DNA from: Clarireedia homoeocarpa
Taxonomy: Eukaryota > Ascomycota > Leotiomycetes > Helotiales > Rutstroemiaceae
Length of the DNA: 64,000 bases
Direction of reading: 5' to 3'
Assembly (NCBI GenBank): GCA_001465935.1
Contig: LNKV01000038.1
Span: forward strand, 814,176-878,175
The translations under genes and the position numbers were made by a program. The notes under the pieces were generated by a model, which was not told the DNA's origin, did not search any database, and worked only from the letters and a program-made list of their open reading frames with translations. Every line of letters begins with the position of its first letter. The stretch's first letter is position 1. This document shows positions 26,301 to 36,818 of the stretch, in pieces.

Positions 26301-27500
26301 AATATATTATAATAGATTATTATAGTTTTAATAAAGATAAGTATAGATATAATAATATACTTATTATTATCGACTGTTTATTTAAGCAAGCTATCACGAT
26401 CCTATACTACAAGACTGTTACTATAAGAGACTAGGCTAAGCTTTATATCTCGTATATCTACTAGTACTATAGCCTACCTACGATAATACTGTCCGACTGC
26501 GGATCTTAGTTTATATTTTTATTCTAGACTAAGTTCAATAATATCCTCGGAACTAAAGTCAAGCTTTCTACTACTGACTATCTCTAGACCGATAGGTAGA
26601 CGGAAGTCTATAACTAGTATTTGCAAAAGTAGCTAAGACTCTTTGTTAACTATTATTAAGACGACTAGTCCGAATTCCTACTGATAATAGACTATATATA
26701 ATTGACTTTACTATATTCTTCTTTTAGTGACTTGTCTCTTTTCGAAGTGCTTTACGGATATGTTTCTAGAGTTATATAGGATTAGAAGCCAACTAAATGT
26801 CCCCTGGTCGACGACCTCAATATCCAAGACGCTTGTATTTATATACGTTGTAATCGCGAAGTTTTGGAATATACTCGCTCTACTATTATAGCTACTTAAA
26901 AGCAAATAGCCAAGTAAGTAAATAAGTATCGCCGGCTAGTAGACTTCTAAGTTAGTAACTATATCTAGTTGGATATATGATATCTGCTAATATAGCGGTT
27001 ATCTAAGAAGCTGGATTACTTTACTAGTAGACGCTTTAAGGTCTTGGAACGTATTGGTCACTCTTATTATCTAGATCTACCTAGTACTATACGAATCTAT
27101 AATGTGTTCCTAGCCGACAAGTTAAGGAAGGTAGCCGATAACCTATTGCCAGACTAGTATAATAAACTATCTCCGCTAATTAATATAACGGGAACGGATA
27201 AATATAAAGTAGAGCAAATACTGGCCTGCTATTTAAAACGAAGGTTATTAGAGTATCGTGTATAATAGAGAGGCTACGATGTCGACTTGGCTTAGTACAA
27301 GGTATCGGATCTCAAGACATCCCTGGTACTGCTTCGAGACTTCCATCGAGCCAACCCAAAGGTGCCTGGCCCCCTAGTACTTCTCCCCGAATAGCTTCGA
27401 TTATAGGAATCTGGAGAAGACGACTATAACTATACTGAGGGAGACTATCCGATGACTACAGTAAATAAGAAGCGATTCCTGGACTTTATAACGCCCAAAG
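23341..27500 (+). pseudogene. Inner element pol: protease, RT, RNase H, integrase, chromodomain
   Basis: In one frame (position modulo 3 = 2) I find, in order, a protease-like ALINSG with Asn for the catalytic Asp at 23366; a reverse transcriptase with FRVLNTL, VIPFGLTNSPA and YLDNILIYSE (Asn for the second catalytic Asp) near 24953; RNase H with NKEILAIIKLF and a VYRPNKDNFVVDALT tail to about 25750; integrase with the conserved Thr-Asp...Thr-Glu motif at 26579-26605, where both Gln codons are now TAG; and a chromodomain from about 27209 with RGYDVDLA and LRDFHRANPKVPGP. Active-site Asp-to-Asn changes and Gln/Trp-to-stop changes are all C/T or G/A. Gene order PR-RT-RH-IN-chromo is that of chromoviruses. 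Confidence 0.88.
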
Positions 27501-27664
27501 CATGAGGTTAAATTGAGATACCAGTATTATTATTCCTGTAGTTATACTACACTTATTTATTATAGACCATTTAGGTTATTTACACTTATTTAAGAAGAAA
27601 CCTTAAGAATATACAACTAAGACTTTAATAAAAGCAATTAGAACGCTCGAGGGCGAGCTTTTTT

Positions 27665-27679
27665 GGAAAGGGGGGGTGA
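27665..27679 (+). promoter_or_regulatory. Polypurine tract of inner element
   Basis: A purine-rich run (GGAAAGGGGGGGTGA-like, with a single T) lies directly before the 3' LTR, where plus-strand synthesis would be primed. A comparable run (AGAGGGGGGTAA) precedes the outer 3' LTR. Confidence 0.7.
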
Positions 27680-27894
27680 TGTGATGATTCTGACTAAATT
27701 ATCACGATGCTATATAAGAACATGACCTCCATGGGGGTGAGTCAGACATCAAGCATGCAAGCATGCATTAGCATACACGTGATTAAGTATATGATCTCTT
27801 CCTGTATATAAGCCTTCGGATCCTTATAATCCTCTTAGCTCTGTAGTTGTTAATTCTAAGGTCATTCAGTGTCTTAACTGGCAGTCTCGTCACA
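27680..27894 (+). repeat. Inner element 3' LTR (215 bp)
   Basis: Starts TGTGATGATTC and ends GTCTCGTCACA; same length as the 5' LTR. It is followed by target duplication CGTAG at 27895-27899, after which the outer LTR resumes. Confidence 0.9.
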
Positions 27895-27899
27895 CGTAG

Positions 27900-28055
27900 T
27901 ACATTAGCCTAGCCAGGATGTTTCTCTATAGGGCATCGCTTCGTACGAGCCCTAAGGCTCTGGGCTATATAAGGTCTCTCTTCTTGTACATAGCTTTAGT
28001 TCTGTAGTTCAATATTCTAAGGTCATTCAGTGTCTTTGTTGGCAGTCTCGTCATA
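27900..28055 (+). repeat. Outer element 5' LTR, second part
   Basis: Continues the outer LTR after the inner insertion. It carries TATATAA at 27966-27972 and the putative R start AGTTCAATAT at 28006-28015, the same 40-nt spacing as in the inner element. Its last 40 bp closely resemble the inner LTR end, showing the two families are related. Confidence 0.85.
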
Positions 28056-28057
28056 TT

Positions 28058-28067
28058 ATATTGAACT
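28058..28067 (+). promoter_or_regulatory. Self-complementary primer-binding site of outer element
   Basis: ATATTGAACT is the exact reverse complement of AGTTCAATAT at 28006-28015 in the LTR. The position (LTR end plus two Ts) matches the inner element although the 10-nt sequence differs, so the pairing has co-varied. Confidence 0.65.
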
Positions 28068-28855
28068 CCCCTTGCTTCGCATATAGTATCATCATCCCGC
28101 TAGGAGTAGTATTTTTAAATACTCAACTAAGGAGATGATTTACGTACGAGCACTTTACTGAGAGGTAATCAGCCTTCTTATTCATATCGTACGATACCCT
28201 ATAGACTTCGTATATATACCGACACCTGTATACTCAATTCTATAGGTTTCTAAGGCGGATTACACACGTTGCTATTAGAGAGGCGATAAAAGTAAGTACT
28301 CGGTTGAGGGTCCTTAGTAATAGTCTCCCTAGGCCCTAAGGGGATCCCGTTAATAGCCGTACCAGGGTTGGCTAACGGATCAGAGTATAGTAAAAGTATA
28401 GATTACAGTCTTTAAGTTTCGTACAAAGCGGGCTGGCGTCTGTAGCATCAATGTTCGAAAACTCATCGGAGTTGCTTCGTATATTAGCACTTCGCGACTA
28501 ACAACTACCTTCTTACTTTCTTGATTTGTACAATACCACGAATCAACTCACTTATCAATATACTAATTCCGTTAATACGACTCGACTACCTTCCTTTCTC
28601 GAGCTGAACGACCGTATTAGCTTATTTCTACAAGTTATAACTTTGTATTTGTATTTATTCTGACTTCTGTGTTCCCCCACCTTCCGGATTCGGACAACCC
28701 CCCTAGATCCATACTTCATCACGAGTTATAAAAAATCCCTTATTCTCGAACAGCTTCGACTAAAAGCTATCCCCCCCAAGTATTGCTTTTAAGCTCTTGC
28801 TTGTTATTTATTTTATTATTATTATCACTTTACTTCTTTAAGAACAATAGAACAA

Positions 28856-29640
28856 TCAATCATCAACAAGATCGCAGCTGAGTTCGCAGCTATTCGCTAA
28901 CAACTCACTGACCAAGCCACTAAGCTTGAAGCTCTTTGTATAAACAATACTTTCCTTTATTCTCTTTGCCTTCGTCCGATATCCAAGCGACCTAAGCTAC
29001 AAGACCCGAACAAGTTTAATAGTTCCTGCTTCGATATCTGGCTACTTGCTATTAAGGCCAAGCTTCAAGTCGACAGCAAAGCTATAAGAGACAATACTGC
29101 TAAATTCTACTATATCTTCTTGAACCTTGAGTTTTCTATTCAAGCCCAAGTCTTGCTCTTCGTTGACGAGTCCCCTCTCAATTACAAGGATATTCTTAAA
29201 GCTCTTGCTTTTGTATACAAGAACCTTCGTCGTACTAAGAAAGCTCTTGCTCGCCTTCGTATAGTTCATCAAGGTACTGATTCTTTAAGCAATTATATTA
29301 CTAGGTTTCAGTGTATCTTGTACGAAGCAGGTAGAAAGAGCTAAGACAACAACTGGAAAATCAATGCTTTTCGCCTAGGCTTAAGCTAGATAATACAACA
29401 GCGACTAGACAATCAGCCGGACAAGCCTACTGATTTCAAAGAATTTGTATACTTCGTATAACACTTCAGTGGATCTTCCTTCCGTCAATCTACGTCTACG
29501 CCTGCTGCTGTTCTGCCAGCCCAGCGACCGTTGTATTTTCAGCACCCCCGTACACAGTCTTATCAACGTCCACAGCAAGCTACTGAGCTAATAGACTTAA
29601 ATATAATCGAGACTGATAAACAGGCTGAAGGATAATTAGT
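28856..29640 (+). pseudogene. Outer element gag-like gene
   Basis: A frame related to retrotransposon gag: an N-terminal coiled part (IAAEFAAIR, QLTDQATKLEAL), then a capsid-like core with FNSSCFDIWLLAIKAKL, DNTAKFYYIFLNL and LRIVHQGTDSLSNYITRFQ, and a Pro/Gln-rich tail. The longest stop-free piece is 29120-29344. Interrupting stops (TAA after the Arg near 28898, TAA at 29342, then several TAG/TAA) suit RIP at Gln and Trp codons. No pol follows. Confidence 0.6.
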
Positions 29641-29742
29641 TTAGATAAAAGCTTCTTTACTTCTTTTAATTTGTTTCCTTTGTTGACCTTAAGTCATTCT
29701 TTTTGGACGCTCAGGGACGAGCTTTTTCGAAGAGGGGGGTAA

Positions 29743-30025
29743 TGTGACGATTCGTACAGAATCGTACACGTAGTACATTAGCCTAGCCAGGATGTTTCTC
29801 TACAGGGCATCGCTTCGTACGAGCCCTAAGGCTCTGAGCTATATAAGGTCTCTCTTCTTGTATATAGCTTTAGTTCTGTAGTTCAATATTCTAAGGTCAT
29901 TCNCATCGCTTCGTACAAGCCCTAAGGCTCTGGGCTATATAAAGTCTCTCTTCTTGTATATAGCTTTAGTTCTGTAGTTCAATATTCTAAGGTCATTCAG
30001 TGTCTTTGTTGGCAGTCTCGTCATA
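29743..30025 (+). repeat. Outer element 3' LTR, with a one-N assembly join
   Basis: The LTR runs from TGTGACGATTCG to GTCATA. At 29903 a single N is followed by a 95-bp repeat of 29808..29902 (copy at 29904..29998), with three transition differences. Without the repeat the LTR is 187 bp, equal to the 5' LTR. The join is probably an assembly artefact between two LTR copies. Confidence 0.8.
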
Positions 30026-30030
30026 TAAAA

Positions 30031-30960
30031 TATATTATTAATAAACTTAATTTTATATTTATAAAATAAAATAAAAACTATTTTTTTAAATTTATTATAA
30101 TTATTATATTAAAGAATTTTAAAAAAAATTAAATAATTAATAATATTTTTTATATATTTACTTTTTAAAATATAAAATTAAATAAATTTAAATATATTTT
30201 TTATTAATAAGATTTACTTATATATATTTTTATATTTTAAAGATTTTAATTAATTATATTAAATATTTATTTTTATTTATATAATTAAATATATAATATT
30301 AATAATATTATATTATTTAAATATATTTCTTTTTTTTAATTTTATAAAATTATTAATATATTTTATAATAAAATTTATCTCTTTTAATATAATATAATTT
30401 AAAATATTTTTTTTAATTATTTTAAATATTTTATTTAGAAATATAATATATCGAGATTTAATATATTTATTTTTAAATTTATAATAAAGATATTAATTAA
30501 TTAATATATATTTTTTCTTAATAAAATATTTAATATTATAATTTATATAGATTAATATAAATTAATTAGAATTATCTAAATAGAATTATATTTTAATTTA
30601 TTTATAAATCAATATTTCTTCTTTATATTTATAAATTTATTTTTAATTTTTTTAAGAAAATTATTAATAATCTAAAAAAATAATAAAAAAGTTATAATAA
30701 TTATAATATTAGTTAAATAATATAATATAAAAGAAAGAAAGATTATTAATTATTATTAGTTATTAAAAGTATATATTTATATAGTAGATACTACTTACTT
30801 TAAAATATTAACAAGTAAACTATATTTATTTATAAATAGCTTTATATTTACCAGTCGACTATATCTATTAGCTAATAAACGTAGTTTATTTATAAATCAA
30901 TAAATTTACGTATAGACCGGAACAAATTAAATAGTAATTATAAGTCATCCGTATATTGAT
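30031..30960. repeat. AT-rich island DNA (middle block)
   Basis: Long A/T runs with hardly any G or C and no frames, similar to the left block. GC content recovers near 30950, at the 3' end of the ankyrin gene. Confidence 0.75.
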
Positions 30961-30999
30961 ATGAAACAGTATTCTGATAATGGGACTCATCTTTTATAT

Positions 31000-33900
31000 C
31001 TACAGTACGTACTCTTCCCCTTCATCCACAACCCAACTCTCAGGATGCGGAACATACTGATCCTCGCCATTGATACCATTCTTGCTAATATATCCCTCCC
31101 GCTTCAGAAAACAGGTCCCACACAGTTGCTCACCAGGCTCGTATTTACCAAGCAAGTTCCGGGCTTGAGATCGATAGAGGATGGTCGTTATGTCTTGGAA
31201 TGGATCTGTATTTGCACTAGAAGCTTTGGATTGGGCTAGCTGTTCGCATTCAGCGAGCCAGGAGCTTTCTTCGAGGCTGGTAGTGGATTCTTCGCTGTCT
31301 ATGCAATCGATTTCACCCTTTGTCTGGTTGTTTCCTGCGTTGTTGGTTTTAAGTGAAGATTCTTGAACGATTAATTTGTAGGGTGGAGGAGGTTCTTCGT
31401 CCGTTTCATTGTTGCTTTTTTCTGGTGAGAGGATTGATTCGGACTCTTCGTCGCTTGTATCCTCGAAATTGATGTCACCTGGCATCTTGTATGTGCGATC
31501 GCCCTCACAAGAGCCACTAAAGGGACTCGAAGGTCTCCCTGTCGCCTCGGGCCTTGGAATGTAGTTCGAACAGATACAATTGCGCTTGTGCTTATTGCGG
31601 GTACATTCAATGAAGGCCAGCCATAGTGGATCCACCAGTCCCATCCCTAGAGAATTATAATCGTCACCGCAGGTGGAACAGCACATGGCATTTTGCTGCT
31701 CCGTTGTCTGTTTTGAATCTACAGACTTGAGCATACGTTCTCGAGTCCAGCCAGTTTCTTCCAGCAAGGCGTCGAGTTCCAGTGCCATCAGCTCATCTTC
31801 ATGCTTGATAGTACTGGGTAAAACTTTAATCCATGCGTTGTAAATCAGTGGTATTGTCCTTGCGAATTCCGCTGGTGGGACTCTTGTGTTCTTCAAATAA
31901 TCAAAGCCATTTATTCGCAGAAACGCGCCCGCCTCCCTCATCATCGGGAACAGGTCGCGCTCACAAACGCGAAGGACCAGCCACCGAGCAATAGAATAGA
32001 TGCGGGACAAGCTCTCTGGCTTCTCGCTGTTTGTGACAAGGCCCAGCAATGTCAGTAGCATGTTGTTCTGATGCTCGTGTACTAGCATAGAGCGAATTGC
32101 ATGCTGGAGACCATGCCAGATGCTTACATGGCTGCAACCAACTATTCCGTCCGTGGGCACGCATTGCAATACCCAGTTTATGCTGTTTGATAATACAGAG
32201 GTATATTCCTTGTTATAGGCTTGGACCAGGCGTCCGATGATTACCCATCCTTCGCTATCTGGCTCTGAGAGATCGAGACAATCTTTAAAAAGTCGGAGCA
32301 TCTGGATCTTTCTTTCTGCTTGAATATTTTGAGCTCTGTCAACGAAAATTGTGACAGGTGACCTGGTAGTTGTAAATCGAATTAGAAGTTGCTTATGATG
32401 ATGCATTGCAGCAAGGTTGGAATATACTAACAAGGTGTCTTTAGAAGGGCCTTCATATACTAGAGCTGCTTTGTCTGCGCCAGCAGATATTAGGTATTCG
32501 CATATTTCGACATTGGCTGCCTCTGCTGCGAACTATTTCAAATCAGACTTGATTATTAACAGATAGTTCCACTCTCGAAACCATTATGGCCGTCATTGGA
32601 GGCGTTGGTGGAAGATCTGAGAGGGGAGACTTACGTGGAGAGGATTCCATCCCTTGGAGCTGGTATCTCGGACGGACGCATCACCACGCGTGATGAGTTG
32701 CTGCACCGCTGGGAGGTTTCCGCTGTGACAAAACTCAAAGATGAGGGAGTTGTCTGGCACGGCACGAACCGGACTAAATTTGAACTGCCACCCATCGCTC
32801 GAGTTGCTCAGATTGGCTTCCATTCCATGGCCAAGACCAATCTTGGTGAGCCACCAAGAGGGATAGAAGATGAAAGAGGTGACAATGTCGATAGCGCCAT
32901 TCGGAGCCCCTTTACGTGCATCCACCTTGACTGTTGTTGTACGCACCCATACCTTGCCGAACAATGTTCCGGTCGCCGATGTACTGTGACATATCCTCGC
33001 TTTCCGCCCCTTAAAGGGTTTTGAGCCAAAAGTCTTGCCGGCAGTAGGTATGTCGGTACTACTACCACCGACTACATTGGCGGTATTGTACGAGCCGTGG
33101 TAAATAGACTGCATTGTTGTTACGCGCATTCCCGTATCATTCATGACTTGTCCGAAAGTACCACTCCCAAACAAATTCTCGGCAGCCAACTGCGCGGCTG
33201 ACCGGAGAGCACTTTCCATGCAGGTTTGAATATCCGGGCCCAATATCTCGGAGGCACTTTGTGAAAACTCGGACTTGATATTGGTGTATGGACCTTTGCT
33301 GGTTCGCGTGTTCATTACCGTCTTTTGAGACTCAGAGAAGCTGGTTAGCTGTGGTTCCGGCCGGGCGTGTATCAATTTAGGTCCCTTAGTCCCTTGCAGA
33401 TCACCTGGACTGCCCGGAGGCAGATGACTATGGGACAATATTAGCATTTCCCAAAGAATAAATGACTATATTGAACTTCTCCGATGAGCTATGACGTACC
33501 ATCGTGGCATTAATGCTAGGATAAGTGTTGTCTTTGTCCCCTCAAGAGAATCGCGAAACTCCTTAAGTTTGTTTTTCTTGAGCGTTACCTTGACACTGTT
33601 CCAAATCCGCGCGCGACGATTACTCGAGTAGAAGTTTGGATCTAATTGCTGAACGATACTGAATAGCGACTATTTAGGGTGTCAAGATCAAGCAAAGCTA
33701 AGAATGCGGAGAGATGGCTTACCTTAAGCTTTGTCTCACAACACTCCAGTCCCCATTGAACACTCGGACCATGGTTTCCTCCATTTGCAATTTCTTTAAG
33801 CAAAGATGCGAGACACTTCAACTCATTCGTGATTTCGCGAACTTCCTGGGGCGCATCGCGAACCGACGACCAGAATTCGTGGAGTGTATTGATGCTATCC

Positions 33901-34033
33901 GCAAGCTGTATTGCCAATGAGATGACCGCGATGGCTAGAAGGAACTAAAATTAGTGGTCATCTTTCTGGGTTGTGTTCCAAGAGCGACTTGGGCTTATCA
34001 CTTACCGCTTGCTGTAGCGGAGAAAGGGTCCAT
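31000..34033 (-). CDS. Helo-like N-terminal domain plus ankyrin repeat protein
   Basis: Five exons, 34006..34033, 33723..33934, 33500..33669, 32635..33427 and 31000..32532, give 911 residues with all four junctions in phase. The N-terminus (MDPFSATASAIAVISLAIQL, then LHEFWSSVRDAPQEVREITNEL) matches the fungal Helo-like/NLR-type N-terminal domain that heads many STAND and incompatibility proteins. An ankyrin unit crosses the last intron: GDASVRD...GWNPLHFAAEAANVEICEYLISAGAD. The C-terminal 400 residues are unassigned, with a Cys-rich patch (CCSTCGDDY...CICS), a very acidic Ser/Glu segment and CGTC near the end. No NACHT/NB-ARC motor is present. It may be a membrane-acting or signalling protein in self/non-self recognition; that is inference. 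It is intact although flanked by RIP-degraded DNA. Confidence 0.75.
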
Positions 34034-34543
34034 TCTGGAAGCAACTGCCTGAGTTCTACCGCGTTACAACATCAGTTTTACCATCGCTCAATGGAGATAA
34101 GAAGCTGGACGAGGTGTGTTGTGAATCAACGGACAATAAAATAGAGTCGCGGGATCGCTCTATGATAATTGCGCCGCCCATATGTTGAGTTGCCTGATAT
34201 TGACTAAAGTAATCAGTAGCCTTCAGCCACCCTATACCCATAACTTATCAATCTCGTATATGCAGGAATAGGAAACCTCAAAAGGGCTACGTGACTCAGT
34301 TTCGGCAAACGCAACCTATGTGAGTCTGCATGATATGCACTCATTCTGAATTGAATGGAGCTGAAAGTCCAGCCAAGTGGGAATTAGCAAATCAACGGCT
34401 AAGATTTAAACGAGGTATGAGATTCTGGTTTATTGAGCAGGGGGGCTTATTGGGGAGAGGGGTTCTGAGTTGGTACTTCGTTATATTGAGTGGCTCGGAT
34501 CGCAGCATTTATTTTTATTTTTAAATACCTCTGTTGTGGTAGT
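34034..34543. other. Intergenic, upstream of the ankyrin gene
   Basis: About 0.5 kb of ordinary composition holding the promoter and 5' leader of the ankyrin gene. No coding similarity. It ends at the target duplication of a solo LTR. Confidence 0.5.
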
Positions 34544-34548
34544 ATATA

Positions 34549-34877
34549 TGTCACGGAAAGTGTCACCTGATATACGGGGTTATTATCATATGATCTCACC
34601 GACTACATCAAAGGTCTACTTGTCGGATCCACCTAACGAGTACCGAGTATGTATTTAGTGATACAGTCAACACATATATAATTATTGTCTGACAAGTTAT
34701 TGTCAATACACATATCACTTGGCAAGATCAGTGATCTGATCTTGTATATAATTAGTTTTTACCTAGCTCTTTTAAGACTCTCAATATAATTATAAATAAG
34801 GCTGAGAATCTTAAGAAAAGAGAGGTTAGTTAATTATTACTTTATTTTTATATATTTAGTTATTAATAACCTTAATA
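34549..34877 (+). repeat. Solo LTR, copy A (329 bp)
   Basis: Starts TGTCACGGAAAG and ends in a mutated ACCTTAATA where the sister copy has ACCGTGATA. It is flanked by perfect 5-bp duplications ATATA at 34544-34548 and 34878-34882. It aligns with the reverse complement of copy B, most clearly over TATAAATAAG.CTGAGAATCT.AAGA. The right part is AT-shifted, the left part is not. Confidence 0.65.
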
Positions 34878-35236
34878 ATATACTTGATAATAAATTTATA
34901 TAAATATTAAAGAATAAAGTAATTATTATAATAAATATTTTAAAAGTATTTATTTATTAAAAGATAAAAAATAAAGAAATATAAAAAATAAAAAGAATTA
35001 GAATATTAAAATAAAGTATTTAAATAAAGAGTTATTAGATTATAATTATAAAAGAAATATAAAAAAAATAATAATATTTTATATTTAGTTATTATTTTAA
35101 AAACTTTTTTATAATTTTTTATTAATTCTTTTTGTTATATATTAATTATTTTAATTTTATAAAAATAGTTTATTATAAAAATATTAAGAAAATATCTATA
35201 AAAAATAATAATTATTAAATAAAATATATAAAATAT

Positions 35237-35388
35237 TATAATAATTCGATCTTAAATCAATTATATTAGTTTAATACTTTAGATTATAACTTTACTATTT
35301 AATAGAAATCTTTTATATTAACTAGCTACTAAATTAATCTAAGTTTAGTATTTTAATATTCTAAGAATAAAATATCACTTTTATTATA
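35237..35388 (+). repeat. Third element, left LTR (152 bp)
   Basis: Direct repeat of 36662-36813, differing mostly by C/T and G/A. It shares the ATATTCTAAG core with the LTRs of the two larger elements. Confidence 0.7.
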
Positions 35389-35957
35389 TTATATTAAGAT
35401 TATTAAATTACTCGATTTTACTCTTTTAATTTTTCGGTTTATTATATAATTCGTTTAATAACTTTTTTTTCAACTTCTTTAATTATTTTTAAATATTTTA
35501 TTTCTAAAACTTTTTAATAAATCTATAAACTTTAATTAACTAGTAATTATAGTTTTCTAATAATCTCTTTTTATTTATTAAAAGCGAAGAATCTATTTAA
35601 TAAATTAAAAATCTAAAGTTTTAAAAAAACTAATTTAAGTTAATATTTTATTTATTATTTAAAACTAATAATATAAACTTGAAGTTTATTTAATAGACTT
35701 ATTAATTCTATTTCTTATTTAATTTTAAATACTTTTTTAATTAAATAATCGATATTTCAATTTATTAATTTATTTAGTTAATTATTATCTTTACTTTTAT
35801 TTCTACTTCTACTTCTATTTTTATAAAGAAACTTTATAATCTAATAAAAGAAACTTTCTAGACTAATTTATATTATTTTATATAACGAATATTTATATAA
35901 TTTTTAAAATTTTTTACTCTAGTTTCTTTGATATTAACTAAAATACTTTTTAATATC

Positions 35958-36322
35958 TATCACGGTTTTAAATGATAGCCAGGTATATGATAGTAAATAA
36001 AGATGTAATTGATTGATCCCCCCCTTCTTCTTGAGATTCTCAGTCTTATTTATAAAGATCAGTGAGAATCTCAAGTTGAGGAGAGTAGTTCTATCTGATT
36101 CTACAATTTGTAAAGGAAATATAGATAAGGGTCGTGATATATTAATAAGGGTCTTGAGTAGTATACTAAGATCATCGATCTTTAGTAATATCACGATACG
36201 GATCGTGAGCCTCGGCTCCACAGCTTTAAAGATCAGTTTGTAAGAGCTGACCGTATATACACTCGATCAGGTGATCAGTTCCACTTCATGATCATACGTA
36301 CCACATAGATCTTTCCGTGACA
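35958..36322 (-). repeat. Solo LTR, copy B (365 bp), inverted relative to copy A
   Basis: On the minus strand it starts TGTCACGGAAAG and ends CCGTGATA. It is flanked by perfect 5-bp duplications ATATC at 35953-35957 and 36323-36327. Composition is close to normal, unlike the AT-rich element it interrupts, so it probably inserted later than most of the surrounding mutation. Confidence 0.7.
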
Positions 36323-36661
36323 ATATCTAAATTAAAACTTTTGAAACTTTACTTTTAATTTAAACTCGAGCTTTTAAAGTTTAAATTAAAGTATTTAATA
36401 ATCGAATATTAAAGTTATAGAATAATCCGATTTAATATACTTTTTAAATAGTTGAAAATACTAAGAATATAATAATCGATCTTTATAATTAAAGTTTTTA
36501 ATAATCGACCTTTTAATTAAACTTATTAACTTATTAATATTGTATTTCTATTTTAATAAATTAATAGATAAAGATATTAAAGATTATATTAGAAAATATA
36601 TATAGATTCAAGTATTATTATCTAGATACTTGAGAGCGAGCTTTATTAAAAAAAGGGGTAA

Positions 36662-36813
36662 TATAATAATTCGACTTTAAATCGATTATATTAGTTTAAT
36701 ACTTTAGATTATAGTTTTATTATTTAATAGAAATCTCTTATATTAACTAGCTACTAAATCGATCTAGATTTAGTACTTTAATATTCTAAGAATAAAATAT
36801 TACTTTCGTTATA
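36662..36813 (+). repeat. Third element, right LTR (152 bp)
   Basis: Right-hand partner of 35237-35388, followed by target duplication AATAT. Confidence 0.7.
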
Positions 36814-36818
36814 AATAT

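Larger units (their letters stand above)
21266..27894 (+). mobile_element. Inner Ty3/Gypsy chromovirus-like LTR retrotransposon, RIP-degraded
   Basis: The element is 6.63 kb and bounded by two 215-bp LTRs and the 5-bp duplication CGTAG, inserted in the outer element's 5' LTR. The LTRs differ at eight sites, all transitions, including the first dinucleotide (TA for TG in the 5' LTR). Gag runs in one frame from an ATG at 21678. Protease, reverse transcriptase, integrase and chromodomain all lie in a second frame that stays in register over 3.9 kb, so decay is by substitution and not by indels. Stops sit where Gln, Arg or Trp codons are expected. It is dead as a mobile element. Confidence 0.9.
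21235..30025 (+). mobile_element. Outer non-autonomous Ty3/Gypsy-type LTR element (gag only)
   Basis: It begins TGTGACGATTCG and ends GTCTCGTCATA, with 5-bp target duplications TAAAA at 21230-21234 and 30026-30030. Its 5' LTR is split by the inner element into 21235..21265 and 27900..28055; joined, it is 187 bp. Its own internal region (28056..29742, 1.7 kb) carries a decayed gag-like frame and no protease, reverse transcriptase or integrase, so it would rely on enzymes from another copy. A purine tract precedes the 3' LTR at 29743. The compared LTR parts differ at four of about 160 positions, all transitions. Confidence 0.85.
35237..36813 (+). mobile_element. Third, decayed non-autonomous LTR element (1.58 kb)
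   Basis: Two 152-bp LTRs (35237..35388 and 36662..36813) begin TATAATAATTCG, a RIP version of the TGTGACGATTCG start of the outer element. They are flanked by perfect 5-bp duplications AATAT at 35232-35236 and 36814-36818. A purine run (AAAAAAAGGGG) precedes the right LTR. The sequence after the left LTR (TTATATTAAG) again partly complements the LTR segment before ATTCTAAG. The internal region is short, AT-rich and non-coding, and is itself interrupted by a solo LTR. Confidence 0.7.

Noticed and set aside
36000..36243. Short overlapping frames on both strands in the third LTR element
   Set aside because: They lie inside a solo LTR with its own target duplication and show no protein motif.
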